Assembly (NCBI RefSeq): GCF_029637705.1
Contig: NZ_CP121252.1
Location: forward strand, 1,612,001 to 1,676,000
Source of the DNA: Citricoccus muralis
GTDB taxonomy: Bacteria > Actinomycetota > Actinomycetes > Actinomycetales > Micrococcaceae
DNA length: 64,000 bases
Direction of reading: 5' to 3'
Positions 27,716 through 37,612 of this stretch are shown here, in pieces. The position numbers and the translations under genes were made by a program. The stretch's first letter is position 1, and every line of letters begins with the position of its first letter. Under the pieces are notes generated by a model. That model made no database searches, was not told the origin of the DNA, and worked only from the letters and a program-made list of their open reading frames with translations.

Positions 27716-28329
27716 GCAGAGTGGCTCCCGTCAGCATTGGGCTCACCGGCGGCATTGCGTCGGGTAAGTCCACGGTCTCCGCCATGCTGGCCGAACTCGG
27801 CGCCATCGTGATCGATGCCGATGCGTTGGCCCGCCAGGCGGTGGCCCCCGGGACCGAAGGGCTGGCTGAAGTAGTGGCACGCTTTGGTGGGGGAGTCCTC
27901 CACGAGGACGGCACCCTGAACCGCCCCGCCCTGGGTGCGATCGTCTTCGGCGATGACGACGAACGAGCCACTCTCGACGCGATCATCCACCCGCGGGTGC
28001 GTGCAGCATCCGCCGAGGCCCGAGCACAAGCCCAAGCAGACGACATCGTCGTCGAGGACATTCCGTTGCTGGTGGAGACGGGCCAGGCCGATCGGTTCGA
28101 GTTGGTCCTGGTGGTGCAGGCGGAAGAAGAGGCTCGCGTGCGCCGGATGATCGAACACCGGGGGATGGCCGAGGACGACGCCCGCGCCCGTATTCGGTCC
28201 CAGGCCAGTGATGCAGAACGCGCCGCGGTGGCGGACGTGATCTTGCACAACGAGGGCACCGTGGAAGAACTGCGCGCCCAAACGGAGGAGGTCTGGCGCA
28301 CCATCATCGAACCGTTGCGCCACCAGTAA
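27712..28329 (+). CDS. coaE: Dephospho-CoA kinase
   Basis: CoaE phosphorylates dephospho-CoA, the last step of coenzyme A synthesis. Its 205 residues match the single-domain form. The P-loop is IGLTGGIASGKSTV, followed by VIDADALARQAV, LNRPALGAIVF, IIHPRV and EDIPLLVETG. ATG 27712 overlaps the stop of the decayed transporter frame (ATGA), so it may depend on that remnant's transcription or on a promoter within it; no separate ribosome site better than GGGGCAACAG is seen. It precedes uvrB, a conserved order. Confidence 0.95.
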   Translation: MSRVAPVSIGLTGGIASGKSTVSAMLAELGAIVIDADALARQAVAPGTEGLAEVVARFGGGVLHEDGTLNRPALGAIVFGDDDERATLDAIIHPRVRAASAEARAQAQADDIVVEDIPLLVETGQADRFELVLVVQAEEEARVRRMIEHRGMAEDDARARIRSQASDAERAAVADVILHNEGTVEELRAQTEEVWRTIIEPLRHQ

Positions 28330-28374
28330 CTCCTGGACTCTGCGCAGAGAGACGTTCCGGCGTAACCTGGAGAT

Positions 28375-30525
28375 ATGAGTCTGGCACAGAAGATCTCCCG
28401 ACAGATCGCACCCTTCGAGGTCGTCTCGCCCTTCCAGCCCTCGGGCGATCAGCCGAAGGCCATCGCCGAGCTCGCCGAACGCGTGCAGGGCGGCGAGAAG
28501 GACGTCGTCCTGATGGGTGCAACCGGCACCGGTAAGTCGGCAACCACCGCCTGGCTCATCGAAAAGTTGCAGCGTCCCACCCTGGTGATGGTGCAGAACA
28601 AGACCCTGGCCGCCCAGCTGGCCAATGAGTTTCGGGAGTTGCTGCCCAACAACGCCGTCGAGTATTTCGTCTCCTACTACGACTACTACCAGCCCGAAGC
28701 GTACGTGCCGCAGACGGATACCTTCATTGAGAAGGATTCCTCCATCAACGAGGAAGTCGAGCGGCTGCGACACTCCGCCACGAACGCGCTGCTGACTCGC
28801 CGCGACGTCGTCGTCGTGTCGACCGTGTCCTGCATCTACGGTCTGGGCACCCCCGAGGAGTACATCGCCCAGATGGTCACGTTGCACCGCGGCCAAGAGC
28901 TGGACCGGGATGAGCTCCTGCGGCAATTCGTGAACATGCAGTATGTGCGCAACGACACGGACTTCCACCGGGGCACTTTCCGGGTGCGCGGGGACACCGT
29001 CGAGATCATCCCGATGTACGAGGAGCTGGCGGTACGCATCGAGTTCTTCGGCGACGAGGTCGAATCCATTCAGACGTTGCATCCGCTCACCGGACAGGTG
29101 GTCCGCGAGGAAGACGAGATGTACATCTTTCCCGCCTCGCATTATGTTGCCGGCGACGAGCGGATGCACCGCGCCATCGGCGAGATAGAGGACGAACTGC
29201 GCATCCGGCTAGAAGAACTGGAATCCCAGGACAAGCTGCTGGAGGCGCAGCGGCTGCGGATGCGCACCACCTATGATCTCGAGATGATGCAGCAGATGGG
29301 TTACTGCAACGGCATCGAGAACTACTCACGCCACATCGACGGCCGTGAGGCCGGCTCCGCCCCGCACTGCCTGCTCGATTATTTCCCGGATGATTTCCTC
29401 CTCGTGATCGACGAGTCACACGTCACCGTGCCTCAGATCGGCGGCATGTACGAGGGCGATATGTCGCGCAAGCGGACACTGGTGGACCACGGATTCCGTC
29501 TGCCATCGGCGATGGACAACCGCCCGCTGAAGTGGGACGAATTTCTGGAACGTATCGGCCAGACCGTTTATCTTTCAGCAACCCCGGGCAACTACGAACT
29601 GGGCCAAGCCGACGGCGTGGTAGAGCAGATCATCCGCCCGACCGGCCTGATCGACCCCGAGGTCATCGTCAAGCCCACCAAGGGGCAGATCGACTCGCTG
29701 ATGGAGGAGATCACGGCCCGCACCGAGCGGGACGAGCGGGTGCTTGTCACCACGCTGACCAAGCGGATGGCCGAGGATCTGACCGACTATCTGCTCGAGC
29801 ATGGGGTCAAGGTCCAGTACCTGCACTCCGACGTCGATACGCTCAAGCGCATCGAGTTGCTGCGGGACCTGCGCAAGGGCGTTTTCGACGTGTTGGTGGG
29901 CATCAACTTGTTGCGTGAGGGACTCGACCTGCCAGAGGTGTCGTTGGTGTCGATTCTCGACGCAGACAAAGAGGGCTTCTTGCGATCCTCGAAGTCCCTC
30001 ATCCAGACCATCGGCCGTGCGGCCCGTAACGTGTCCGGCCAGGTGCACATGTACGCGGACACCATCACGGATTCCATGCGACAGGCCATCGACGAAACCA
30101 ACCGCCGTCGGGAAATCCAGCAGAAGTACAACAGCGATCACGGCATCGACCCGACACCGCTGCGCAAGAAAATTGCGGATATCACCGACCAGCTCGCACG
30201 CGAAGACGCCGATTCTGCTGATTTCCTCGCGGGCATGGCGGGCGTCAAAACCGGTTTCGACTATGGTGCGGGACGCCGCGGTTACACCGCAACGATCGCC
30301 GAAGAGGTGCCCGGAACCGCCGCCGAAAACGAGGTGGGGATGGACACGGTGGCGAAAATGGCGGCCCTGCCAGCGAAGGATCTCCAGGATCTCATCGACC
30401 AGATGTCGGCCCAGATGCACCAGGCGGCCGTGGACCTGCAGTTCAAGCTCGCCGCACGGTTGCGTGACGAAGTGTCCGAGTTGAAGAAGGAGCTCCGCCA
30501 GATGCAACGTGAAGGTCACGCATGA
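28375..30525 (+). CDS. uvrB: Excinuclease ABC subunit B
   Basis: UvrB is the damage-verifying helicase of nucleotide excision repair. The 716 residues show Walker [15 protein letters not shown], the beta-hairpin [21 protein letters not shown], the DESHVT helicase motif, [37 protein letters not shown] with QTIGRAARN, and the C-terminal UVR domain (about 672-707) that binds UvrC. ATG 28375 follows TAACCT at six bases, and GGAG at two, so it may be leaderless. No LexA box is visible upstream, unlike uvrA. Confidence 0.97.
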   Translation: MSLAQKISRQIAPFEVVSPFQPSGDQPKAIAELAERVQGGEKDVVLMGATGTGKSATTAWLIEKLQRPTLVMVQNKTLAAQLANEFRELLPNNAVEYFVSYYDYYQPEAYVPQTDTFIEKDSSINEEVERLRHSATNALLTRRDVVVVSTVSCIYGLGTPEEYIAQMVTLHRGQELDRDELLRQFVNMQYVRNDTDFHRGTFRVRGDTVEIIPMYEELAVRIEFFGDEVESIQTLHPLTGQVVREEDEMYIFPASHYVAGDERMHRAIGEIEDELRIRLEELESQDKLLEAQRLRMRTTYDLEMMQQMGYCNGIENYSRHIDGREAGSAPHCLLDYFPDDFLLVIDESHVTVPQIGGMYEGDMSRKRTLVDHGFRLPSAMDNRPLKWDEFLERIGQTVYLSATPGNYELGQADGVVEQIIRPTGLIDPEVIVKPTKGQIDSLMEEITARTERDERVLVTTLTKRMAEDLTDYLLEHGVKVQYLHSDVDTLKRIELLRDLRKGVFDVLVGINLLREGLDLPEVSLVSILDADKEGFLRSSKSLIQTIGRAARNVSGQVHMYADTITDSMRQAIDETNRRREIQQKYNSDHGIDPTPLRKKIADITDQLAREDADSADFLAGMAGVKTGFDYGAGRRGYTATIAEEVPGTAAENEVGMDTVAKMAALPAKDLQDLIDQMSAQMHQAAVDLQFKLAARLRDEVSELKKELRQMQREGHA

Positions 30526-30542
30526 CCTGCTAGACTTCAGCA

Positions 30543-30643
30543 TCGCAAGGGAGTATCCCCGAACCCCGTGGACGTCAGCACGTCTGGTATCGAGACCAGA
30601 CCGGACGCGGAGGCCGCTCACCAGCGGTGGGAGAGACTTGTGA
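30543..30643 (+). ncRNA. Candidate yybP-ykoY (Mn2+) riboswitch upstream of terC
   Basis: Stem P1 pairs TCGCAAG (30543-30549) with CTTGTGA (30637-30643), with one G-U pair. Just inside are GGGAGTATCCCC on the 5' side and GGGAGAGAC on the 3' side, which resemble the two conserved metal-binding loops of the yybP-ykoY class (GGGGAGUA and GAGAGAC-like). The middle carries further hairpins. A TAGACT -10 hexamer (30531-30536) puts the start of transcription at the base of P1. The downstream gene is a TerC-family transporter, a classic target. The terC ribosome site AGGAGG (30659-30664) follows within 20 bases, so control could be translational. Confidence 0.75.
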
Positions 30644-30671
30644 CGTCTGTTCTATCCGCAGGAGGCTCCCT

Positions 30672-31937
30672 TTGGAGATCAACGCGTTAACGTGGACCAT
30701 CACCATTGCGGTGATTGTGGGTCTACTGCTTTTCGACTATTTCGCGCACGTGCGTAAGGCGCACACCCCAACCATTAAAGAAGCGGCCATCTGGTCTGCC
30801 ATCTATGTCGGCATCGCCCTCATCTTCGGTCTCGTCTTCTTCGTCTTCGGCGACACCCAGCACGCGATCGAGTACTACGCGGGCTACATCACCGAGAAGG
30901 CCCTCTCGGTGGACAACCTCTTCGTGTTCCTCGTGATCATGGCGAGCTTCCAGGTACCGCGTGAGTACCAGCAGAAGGTGTTGCTCTTCGGCATCACCTT
31001 CGCTTTGATCTCCCGCACCGTCTTCATCCTGCTGGGTGCAGCCATCATTGAGCTGTGGTCAGACGTGTTCTACCTCTTCGGTATCGCATTGCTGTTGATC
31101 GCCGGCCAGCAGCTCAAGGGTGAATTGGCTTCCTCGGAGGAGAAAGAAGACCAAGCGGACAACATCATGGTGCGCACCGCTAAGCGCGTGCTTCCTTCGA
31201 CCGACCAGTACCACGAGGACAAGTTGTTCGTCCGCATCAACGGGAAACGGCTGATCACCCCAATGCTACTGGTGATGGTCGCAATCGGCGCCACCGATGT
31301 GCTGTTCGCCTTCGACTCCATCCCGGCTATTTTCGGTCTGACCCAGGAACCGTACATCGTGTTCACCGCAACGGCGTTCTCGCTGATGGGTCTGCGCCAG
31401 CTGTACTTCCTCATCGACGGACTGCTGGACCGCCTCGTCTACCTCTCCTACGGCCTCACCGCCATCCTGGGCTTCATCGGAGTGAAGCTGATCTTGCACG
31501 CCCTTCACGAGAACAACCTGTTCTTCATCAACGGTGGCTCCGATGTGCCGGTGCAGACCATCCCGACTCACATCTCGCTGATGGTCATCGTCGCGATTCT
31601 GATCGTGACCGTCATCGCCTCCCTGACTAGCCCGAAGGGCAAGGCCCTGCGCACCCTGCAGAACGCCGAGAAGTACGCGTACCGCTACACGAAGCTCGAC
31701 GAGTCCGCTTCGGCCGACGAGCGCCGGGACGCCGAAGCCAAGATGGATCGCTGGACGCGCGAGGCCGAGGGCCTGAGCCAGAAGTGGCGCGACGCCCTAA
31801 TCGACAACAAGGATCGCTACTCGTCCATTATTCGCACCGCGCACGAGACACGCTGGGCTGAGGCACAGTCCAACGGCAACGGTCACGACGCCAATGTGTC
31901 CAAGGAGATCGTGGAAAAGCAGGGTCCCACGGTCTGA
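30672..31937 (+). CDS. TerC-family membrane protein (probable Mn2+ exporter)
   Basis: A 421-residue integral membrane protein. The family motif EYYAGYITEKALSVDNLFVFLVIMASFQVP and, in the second half, IGATDVLFAFDSIPAIFGLT supply the paired acidic residues thought to bind metal. About eight spans occur in residues 5-330, then a 90-residue charged helical tail (from SPKGKALRTLQNAEKYAYRY). TTG at 30672 is chosen because CAGGAGG lies seven bases upstream; the frame extends further up into the riboswitch. Related proteins, including Alx and MeeF, export manganese or load it on exoenzymes; the riboswitch supports a manganese role. Confidence 0.88.
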   Translation: MEINALTWTITIAVIVGLLLFDYFAHVRKAHTPTIKEAAIWSAIYVGIALIFGLVFFVFGDTQHAIEYYAGYITEKALSVDNLFVFLVIMASFQVPREYQQKVLLFGITFALISRTVFILLGAAIIELWSDVFYLFGIALLLIAGQQLKGELASSEEKEDQADNIMVRTAKRVLPSTDQYHEDKLFVRINGKRLITPMLLVMVAIGATDVLFAFDSIPAIFGLTQEPYIVFTATAFSLMGLRQLYFLIDGLLDRLVYLSYGLTAILGFIGVKLILHALHENNLFFINGGSDVPVQTIPTHISLMVIVAILIVTVIASLTSPKGKALRTLQNAEKYAYRYTKLDESASADERRDAEAKMDRWTREAEGLSQKWRDALIDNKDRYSSIIRTAHETRWAEAQSNGNGHDANVSKEIVEKQGPTV

Positions 31938-31949
31938 TAAGTTTCGAGC

Positions 31950-32702
31950 ATGACCGACTCGACATCTGACGATCCCCAGGATGTTCCTGCGCAGGACAGC
32001 TCTCAGCTGGACTCGCAGGAACACTGGGGCTCGTTGTTGCGTAGTACCGGTCTAGTCCTCACGGTGGCGGTCATGCTCTGGCTCGCTCTCAACGTGCGGC
32101 TTCCCTCGCTCAGCCAACTGCATTCCACCATCGAGGCGTGGGGTTGGTTAGGTCCCTTAGTGTTCATTGGCCTCTATGCCCTCGTCGCCATCACCCCCAT
32201 ACCGGTCACGGTGATGGCTGTCGTGGCGGGGCTGCTGTTCGGCGTCGCCATCGGCAGTGTGCTGTCCCTGATTGGCGTGCTCATCGGGTGCTGGGGTGCG
32301 TATTGGCTGGCCCGCGCCGTCGGACGAGATGCCACGCGCCGCCTGCTGGGTCGACACCGCGCCTCCATCGAGCGAAATCTGAGCCATGCTGGTTTTCAGA
32401 CGGTGTTCATGCTTCGTCTGCTTCCTGGGTTTCCCTATTGGCCGGTGAATTATGGCAGCGGGGCGTTCGGCGTATCCCAGCACGCTTATCTGTCCGCTTC
32501 GGCCCTGGCCGTGCTGCCCGGACAAATCTCACTCGTGGCGATCGGTGATTTCGTGGCCGAACAGTCCATCCTCAACGGCGCCGTGGTCGTGGTGTCCTGG
32601 ATTGCCGTCATTGTGCTGACCATCTGGTCGTATCGCCGCTGGAAGCAAGCTCGTCGTCATTCCTCCGATGACGAGGCCGACGGGGACGACACCATGTCGT
32701 AG
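31950..32702 (+). CDS. TVP38/TMEM64 (DedA-superfamily) membrane protein
   Basis: A 250-residue membrane protein of the SNARE-associated/VTT family. GLYALVAITPIPVTVMAVVAGLLFGVAIGSVLSLIG and FMLRLLPGFPYWPVNYGSGAFGVSQHAYLSASALAVLPG are the characteristic re-entrant loop segments with Gly, Pro and Arg. Members act in lipid scrambling or membrane homeostasis; no specific substrate is known here. TAAGTT six bases before ATG 31950 suggests either a leaderless start or readthrough from terC, 12 bases upstream. Its last 15 codons overlap the convergent peptidase gene. Confidence 0.8.
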   Translation: MTDSTSDDPQDVPAQDSSQLDSQEHWGSLLRSTGLVLTVAVMLWLALNVRLPSLSQLHSTIEAWGWLGPLVFIGLYALVAITPIPVTVMAVVAGLLFGVAIGSVLSLIGVLIGCWGAYWLARAVGRDATRRLLGRHRASIERNLSHAGFQTVFMLRLLPGFPYWPVNYGSGAFGVSQHAYLSASALAVLPGQISLVAIGDFVAEQSILNGAVVVVSWIAVIVLTIWSYRRWKQARRHSSDDEADGDDTMS

Positions 32703-34000
32703 AGCCGTCGGAAGATGCCTGCACCGTCTTCGGCCAGGCCGTCGTGATGGTGCGCCGCTGTCTGCCACACCTGAAGCCCAGCCACGCGGGCCGCGGTTTC
32801 CACCGATAATTCGGCATCCACGTAGACGTCATCCCGATACACAGCCGCCGCGACTGGCACGGTGTTCACGGCCAGTTGATCCAGATCGTAGAGCGGCTCC
32901 CACCCAATGCGTTGAGCCAGATGCTCGGCCACGTCGGCCAGGGGTTGCAGACCCGGATCTAGTTCCGCGTACCAGGGAAACACCATCTCCCCGGTCAACA
33001 GGGGAGTACGAGAGCGCTCAGGATCAAAATCCGGATGATCTGCCAGCACCCGATGGGCCGCCCAGTCGGTCGGCTCCGCCCCCGGCTGCGCGTAGATCGA
33101 CTCGTGCATCACCATGTACAGCGGACGGGAAAGATGCCCGATTAGGCCATGGGCCTGTTCGAGAAACGCGTCGCTGAGCCGGTCATCGCCCTCAACAAAG
33201 GCTTCCTGCAATAGGTAGTGCAGTTGGTCAATCCGGGTATTGCCGCCCAGATACATGCCCAACATCTGCAACCGCCCCACGGTGACCGGGGAACCATCCG
33301 GAAAGCGCTGCTCGGAATGTCGTCCGAGGCGCACGATGCGTTCCCAGAACGGCCAATCCTCGGGATAACGCTCGAAGAACTCACGATTCCGCGCCCGCAT
33401 CCGCCGGTACGTGGCTTGGTATACCCGGTCGGCCGGTCCCGTGATCGGCGACAACCCACCGGTGATCATGCTCGCCCGCAGCCCCTCGGGGTGAAATGAG
33501 AGATAGCTCAGCGTGCAGAATCCGCCATAGGACTGCCCCAGGGTGGTCCAAGGTCCGGAGCCCAGAGCCAGACGGAACTGCTCGGCGTCGCGCACAATAT
33601 TCGGCGCACGGAAATGGCTCAGATAATCGGCTTGTTGCCCGCCGTCACCTTCCCTCGGCAGTGAGGTGCGGGTGATCGGGGTCGAGCGACCGGTGCCGCG
33701 TTGGTCCAGCATGAGAATCCGGAATTCGGAGCTCGCCTCCGCCATCCAACCCGACAAAGGACCGGAACGGACCCCTTTGCCTCCGGGACCGCCCTGCAGA
33801 TACAACAACCACGGACGGGAGCCCCCACCGTCAGCGGTGTATTCCCGGGCGAAAACAGTGATCCGCCGCCCCTGCGGCTGGTCATAATCCAGCGGCACCT
33901 CCAGGAAATGATCACGGATCACGGTGCCGTCAAAGAGGCGCGACGCTGTTCCGCTACGCAAAGTGGAGATCAACACATTCGAGGTGCTTCCGGTACTCAT
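32657..34000 (-). CDS. S33-family alpha/beta hydrolase (prolyl aminopeptidase-like)
   Basis: A 447-residue alpha/beta hydrolase. LQGGPGGKGVRSGPLS is the oxyanion-loop motif of proline iminopeptidases, LMLDQRGTGRS follows, and GQSYGGFCTLSYL holds the nucleophilic Ser. The catalytic Asp is probably in the region ELDPGLQPLAD and the His in AAHHHDGLAEDG. Such enzymes release N-terminal proline from peptides. The ATG at 34000 (MSTGSTSN) lies nine bases from the helicase stop, so both form an operon. The last 15 codons overlap the 3' end of the DedA-type gene in antisense. Confidence 0.85.
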   Translation of the reverse strand: MSTGSTSNVLISTLRSGTASRLFDGTVIRDHFLEVPLDYDQPQGRRITVFAREYTADGGGSRPWLLYLQGGPGGKGVRSGPLSGWMAEASSEFRILMLDQRGTGRSTPITRTSLPREGDGGQQADYLSHFRAPNIVRDAEQFRLALGSGPWTTLGQSYGGFCTLSYLSFHPEGLRASMITGGLSPITGPADRVYQATYRRMRARNREFFERYPEDWPFWERIVRLGRHSEQRFPDGSPVTVGRLQMLGMYLGGNTRIDQLHYLLQEAFVEGDDRLSDAFLEQAHGLIGHLSRPLYMVMHESIYAQPGAEPTDWAAHRVLADHPDFDPERSRTPLLTGEMVFPWYAELDPGLQPLADVAEHLAQRIGWEPLYDLDQLAVNTVPVAAAVYRDDVYVDAELSVETAARVAGLQVWQTAAHHHDGLAEDGAGIFRRLYDMVSSPSASSSEE

Positions 34001-34009
34001 GGACTCAGC

Positions 34010-36652
34010 CTACGCTCCAGGTGCCCCCACGGAGAGGACCAGGATCGAGGGGGATCCCTGCTCATCAGAACGGTCGAGGTTCACTACGGCGTTGATCCCG
34101 AAATCAAGGTTGCCCTCCGGGTCCACCAGAATCTGGCGCACCGTCCAATACCGTGACTCAGCTATGCCGGAATCGGCGCGTTCCTGGTCCGTCAGGTCTG
34201 GTTTCCGATTCACCTGGAAATACTGCTGGCCGCGTGCGGTCGGGGAGTCGTCGACATCCTCGTACTCGCCGAAATATTCGTCGAGAGCATCAGCCCAGTC
34301 GTCCGCAGTGAAGGCACGGGCACGGTCCGGAACATCGTCGAGTTCGGCCAGTCGCGCATCCTGTTCGGCGCCGAACAGCTCCACGCGCCGGAACATCGCG
34401 TTGCGCACCATCACGGTGAAGACCTGCTCGTTGTCCGTGAGTCGCGGTGGCGCCGGAGGAGCTAGGGTCTCGAAGTCTTTGCGGAGCTCTTCAACGTCGC
34501 CGGCGACCAGGTCTTCCCACTCCTCCAGCAGCGACGAGTCGGTGTGCTTGATCAGGGCCTCGAGCCATTCCTGGATCAGGTCCAGTGTCTCGGTCCGAGT
34601 GTCTTGAGGGATGGTCTGCCGCAGTGCCTTGGTGGCGTCGGTGAGATAACGCAACAACACACCCTCGGAGCGAGCGATCCCGTAGAAATTAACGTAATCG
34701 GTGAATCCCATGGCGCGTTCGAACATGTCGCGGACCACGGATTTTGGATCCAGCTCAAAATCGGATAGCCACGGCGCACCCTGGCGATAGTTCTCGAATT
34801 GTTCCTCCAGCATCTCCGCCAGCGGGCGTGGATGGGTCACCTCATCGAGTGCCTTCATTCGCTCCGTGTACTCCAGGCCCTCGCTCTTCATCGCGCTCAT
34901 GGCTTCGGTTTTCGCCTTCTTCACCTGAGCCGAAATCACCTGCCGCGGCGAATCCAAGGTGGCTTCCACAATGGACACCAAGTCCAGAGCGTAGGTGGGC
35001 GAATCCGGATCGAGGAGCTCGAATGCCGCCAGCGCGAAGGGGGAGAGCGGCTGGTTAAGGGCAAAGTCCGGCTGGAGATCCACCGTGACGTCGATCATTC
35101 GGCCAAACTCATCAGGTTCGGGACGGCGTACCACCACACCGGTGACCATGAGCTCTCGCAAGATGCCCAATGACTGCCGCAACAGTCCGGCCTGCTTGGC
35201 TGGCGGTTCGTGGCTGTTGCGCACCAAACGGCGTACCGCGCGAATCGGGTCGCCCGGCCGACTCAGCAGGTTCAACAGAATGGAGTGGTTGACCTTCAGC
35301 TGGGAGACCATCGGCTCCGGAGTGGCCTGGACCAGTTTCTCGAAGGTTGCCTGACCCCAGGAAACAAAGCCTTTCGGAGGCGTCTTCTTGGGGCTGGACT
35401 TCGTCGACTGCTTGATCCGTTTGTTGCGCTCCGCCTCATCCTTAATGTTGGCGAATTTCGTGGCCGCCTTCTTTTGGGCCTGAAGATTCTCGATGACGTG
35501 CTCGGGAGCTTGGACCACCACCGTGCCGGAGGTATCGAAACCGGCGCGTCCGGCTCGACCGGCAATCTGATGAAATTCGCGGGCGTTGAGGTGCCGCGTC
35601 CGCGTGCCGTCAAACTTACTCAGTGCGGTGATCACCACCGTGCGGATGGGCACGTTGATCCCCACCCCCAGGGTGTCGGTCCCGCAGATCACTTTGAGTA
35701 ATCCATCTTGGGCCAAACGCTCCACGAGGCGCCGATATTTCGGCAGCATCCCGGCGTGGTGCACGCCAATTCCAGCGCGCACCAGGCGATTCAGAGTCTT
35801 TCCGAATCCAGCGGAGAACGGGAAGCCGGCGATTCTTTCAGCGATCGCGTCCTTCTCAGCCCGGGTGGTCACATCAATCGAGGACAAGGCCGAGGCACGT
35901 TCGATAGCGTCCAGTTGCGAAAAGTGCACAATATAAACTGGTGCCTGCTTCGTGCTCACCAGTTCCGCGATCTTGTCCTGAACTGGTTCCTCCGAATACT
36001 CAAAACTCAGCGGAATCGGACGTTCAGCGTGGGCAACGGTCACCGTCTCTCGACCGGTACGTTCCGTCAGGTCTTTCTCGAACCGGCTGGTATCACCGAG
36101 TGTGGCACTCATCAGCAGGAACTGTGACTGAGGCAATTCTAGTAAGGGCACCTGCCACGCCCAGCCACGCTGCGGATCCGCATAGAAATGGAACTCGTCC
36201 ATCACGACCGCGCCAACGTCGAGACCGGATCCTTCCCGCAATGCTCCGTTCGCAAGAATCTCGGCAGTGCAGCAAATAATCGGAGCATCGCCGTTCACGG
36301 AAGAATCGCCCGTCACCATGCCCACGTTATCCGCACCGAAGACATCGACCAGGGCGAAGAACTTCTCCGACACCAGCGCTTTGATGGGTGCGGTGTAGTA
36401 ACTGCGCCGTCCGTAAGACAGTGCGTGGAAGTGGGCGCCGAGCGCCACCATGGACTTACCAGACCCGGTCGGGGTTGCCAGGATGACGTTGTCCTCTTCC
36501 ACCAGGTGAAGCATTGCTTCTTCCTGGGCCGGGTAGAGCGATATTCCGCGGGACTGCGTCCATTCGACAAATCGGCCGTAGATCAGGTCGCTACCGCCGG
36601 AAGCTGCATCGCGGAGTTCATCGGCGTCGGGAAGATAATCGAGGAGTCTCAT
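34010..36652 (-). CDS. Ski2-like superfamily 2 RNA/DNA helicase
   Basis: An 880-residue DEAD/DEAH-type helicase. Walker A ATPTGSGKSMVALGAH (about residue 55), motif Ia YYTAPIKALVSEKF, motif II MDEFHFYADPQRG, motif III LLMSATLGDTS, motif V TDTLGVGINVPIRTVV and motif VI HQIAGRAGRAGFD are all clear. The arrangement resembles Ski2/Mtr4 and the bacterial HelY group, and the C-terminal part (DUF3516-like) is found in actinobacteria. Its substrate is probably structured RNA; DNA repair is possible given the uvr genes nearby. ATG 36652 (MRLLDYLPDADEL) is chosen because TAAGCT is eight bases upstream. Confidence 0.88.
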   Translation of the reverse strand: MRLLDYLPDADELRDAASGGSDLIYGRFVEWTQSRGISLYPAQEEAMLHLVEEDNVILATPTGSGKSMVALGAHFHALSYGRRSYYTAPIKALVSEKFFALVDVFGADNVGMVTGDSSVNGDAPIICCTAEILANGALREGSGLDVGAVVMDEFHFYADPQRGWAWQVPLLELPQSQFLLMSATLGDTSRFEKDLTERTGRETVTVAHAERPIPLSFEYSEEPVQDKIAELVSTKQAPVYIVHFSQLDAIERASALSSIDVTTRAEKDAIAERIAGFPFSAGFGKTLNRLVRAGIGVHHAGMLPKYRRLVERLAQDGLLKVICGTDTLGVGINVPIRTVVITALSKFDGTRTRHLNAREFHQIAGRAGRAGFDTSGTVVVQAPEHVIENLQAQKKAATKFANIKDEAERNKRIKQSTKSSPKKTPPKGFVSWGQATFEKLVQATPEPMVSQLKVNHSILLNLLSRPGDPIRAVRRLVRNSHEPPAKQAGLLRQSLGILRELMVTGVVVRRPEPDEFGRMIDVTVDLQPDFALNQPLSPFALAAFELLDPDSPTYALDLVSIVEATLDSPRQVISAQVKKAKTEAMSAMKSEGLEYTERMKALDEVTHPRPLAEMLEEQFENYRQGAPWLSDFELDPKSVVRDMFERAMGFTDYVNFYGIARSEGVLLRYLTDATKALRQTIPQDTRTETLDLIQEWLEALIKHTDSSLLEEWEDLVAGDVEELRKDFETLAPPAPPRLTDNEQVFTVMVRNAMFRRVELFGAEQDARLAELDDVPDRARAFTADDWADALDEYFGEYEDVDDSPTARGQQYFQVNRKPDLTDQERADSGIAESRYWTVRQILVDPEGNLDFGINAVVNLDRSDEQGSPSILVLSVGAPGA

Positions 36653-36743
36653 CGCCACCCAGCTTATCCGGCACCGCGACTCCGTGTGACCTCGAGTGTC
36701 GCGGTCATCGGCAGGTAGCTGAAGACCGATATAGCGTGGTCCC

Positions 36744-37589
36744 ATGCACGATTTCAACTGGGATCCGGCTCAGTACGCGAAGTTCTCCGACCACCGCGCC
36801 CGCCCGTTTAAGGACCTGACGTCCGTGATCGACGCGCCTAGTCCCAAGGTGGTCATCGACTTGGGCTGTGGACCCGGCACCATGACCCGCACCCTGGCTG
36901 AGCGCTGGCCAGACGCCGAGGTGATCGGATTTGATTCGTCGGAAGATATGGTTCTGGCCGCCCGCCGGATGCAGTCCGATGATCCTCAGGCCCCGAAGAA
37001 TCTCCGTTTCGAGCACGCCAACGCCACAGAATGGATGCCAGACCATTCGGTCGACGTCGTCGTCTCAAACGCGATGCTGCAGTGGATCCCTCAGCACCGT
37101 CAGCTGATGAGCTCCTGGCTCAAGGCCCTGAAGCCGGGGGCATGGTTCGGGATGCAGGTCCCCGGAAACTATGCCGCGACCTCGCACGCCATGATCAGCG
37201 AATTGGCGCGACGCCCGGAGTACGCGGACGCCTCGCGCGGCACCTATACCCGCGAATCGATCTACACGCCGTTGGAATACATCGAGACCCTGATCGACGC
37301 CGGACTACGCCCCAATGTCTGGGAGACCACCTATTTGCAGTCGCTGCTGGGGGAGGAACCAGTCTACGCCTGGGTTCGTGGTGCTGCATTGCGCCCCGTC
37401 CTCCAAGGGCTCGCTGCCGCAGATGAACGCGACGGAACTCGGCTCGAAGAGCAGTACACACGGGAATACCGGGAAGCGATGTTGCGGGCTTATCCGCCCT
37501 ATGAGGCACCCGACGGAACCACGCTCACGGTCTTCTCAATGCGTCGCGTCTTCGTGGTCGGTCAGAAAGTGCTCGACTACCAGATCTGA
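36744..37589 (+). CDS. tam: Trans-aconitate 2-methyltransferase-like SAM methyltransferase
   Basis: A 281-residue class I methyltransferase. VVIDLGCGPGTMTRTLAERWPDAEVIGFDSS is the SAM-binding strand-loop, and DVVVSNAMLQWIPQHRQLMSSWLKALKPGAWFGMQVPGN matches the Tam consensus through motif post-I and motif III. Tam esterifies trans-aconitate, a by-product that inhibits aconitase. ATG 36744 follows TAGCGT by six bases, with no ribosome site. It is divergent from the helicase gene over 91 bases. Confidence 0.85.
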   Translation: MHDFNWDPAQYAKFSDHRARPFKDLTSVIDAPSPKVVIDLGCGPGTMTRTLAERWPDAEVIGFDSSEDMVLAARRMQSDDPQAPKNLRFEHANATEWMPDHSVDVVVSNAMLQWIPQHRQLMSSWLKALKPGAWFGMQVPGNYAATSHAMISELARRPEYADASRGTYTRESIYTPLEYIETLIDAGLRPNVWETTYLQSLLGEEPVYAWVRGAALRPVLQGLAAADERDGTRLEEQYTREYREAMLRAYPPYEAPDGTTLTVFSMRRVFVVGQKVLDYQI

Positions 37590-37612
37590 GACGAGAGTGG
37601 TTGGCGGGCGAC

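Noticed and set aside
26466-28307. Open frame of 613 codons antisense to the BCCT remnant and coaE
   Set aside because: Low-complexity His/Gly/Ser sequence without motifs, covering two recognised sense sequences.
28330-28374. SOS box before uvrB
   Set aside because: No GAAC-N4-GTTC-like inverted repeat is present in this gap.
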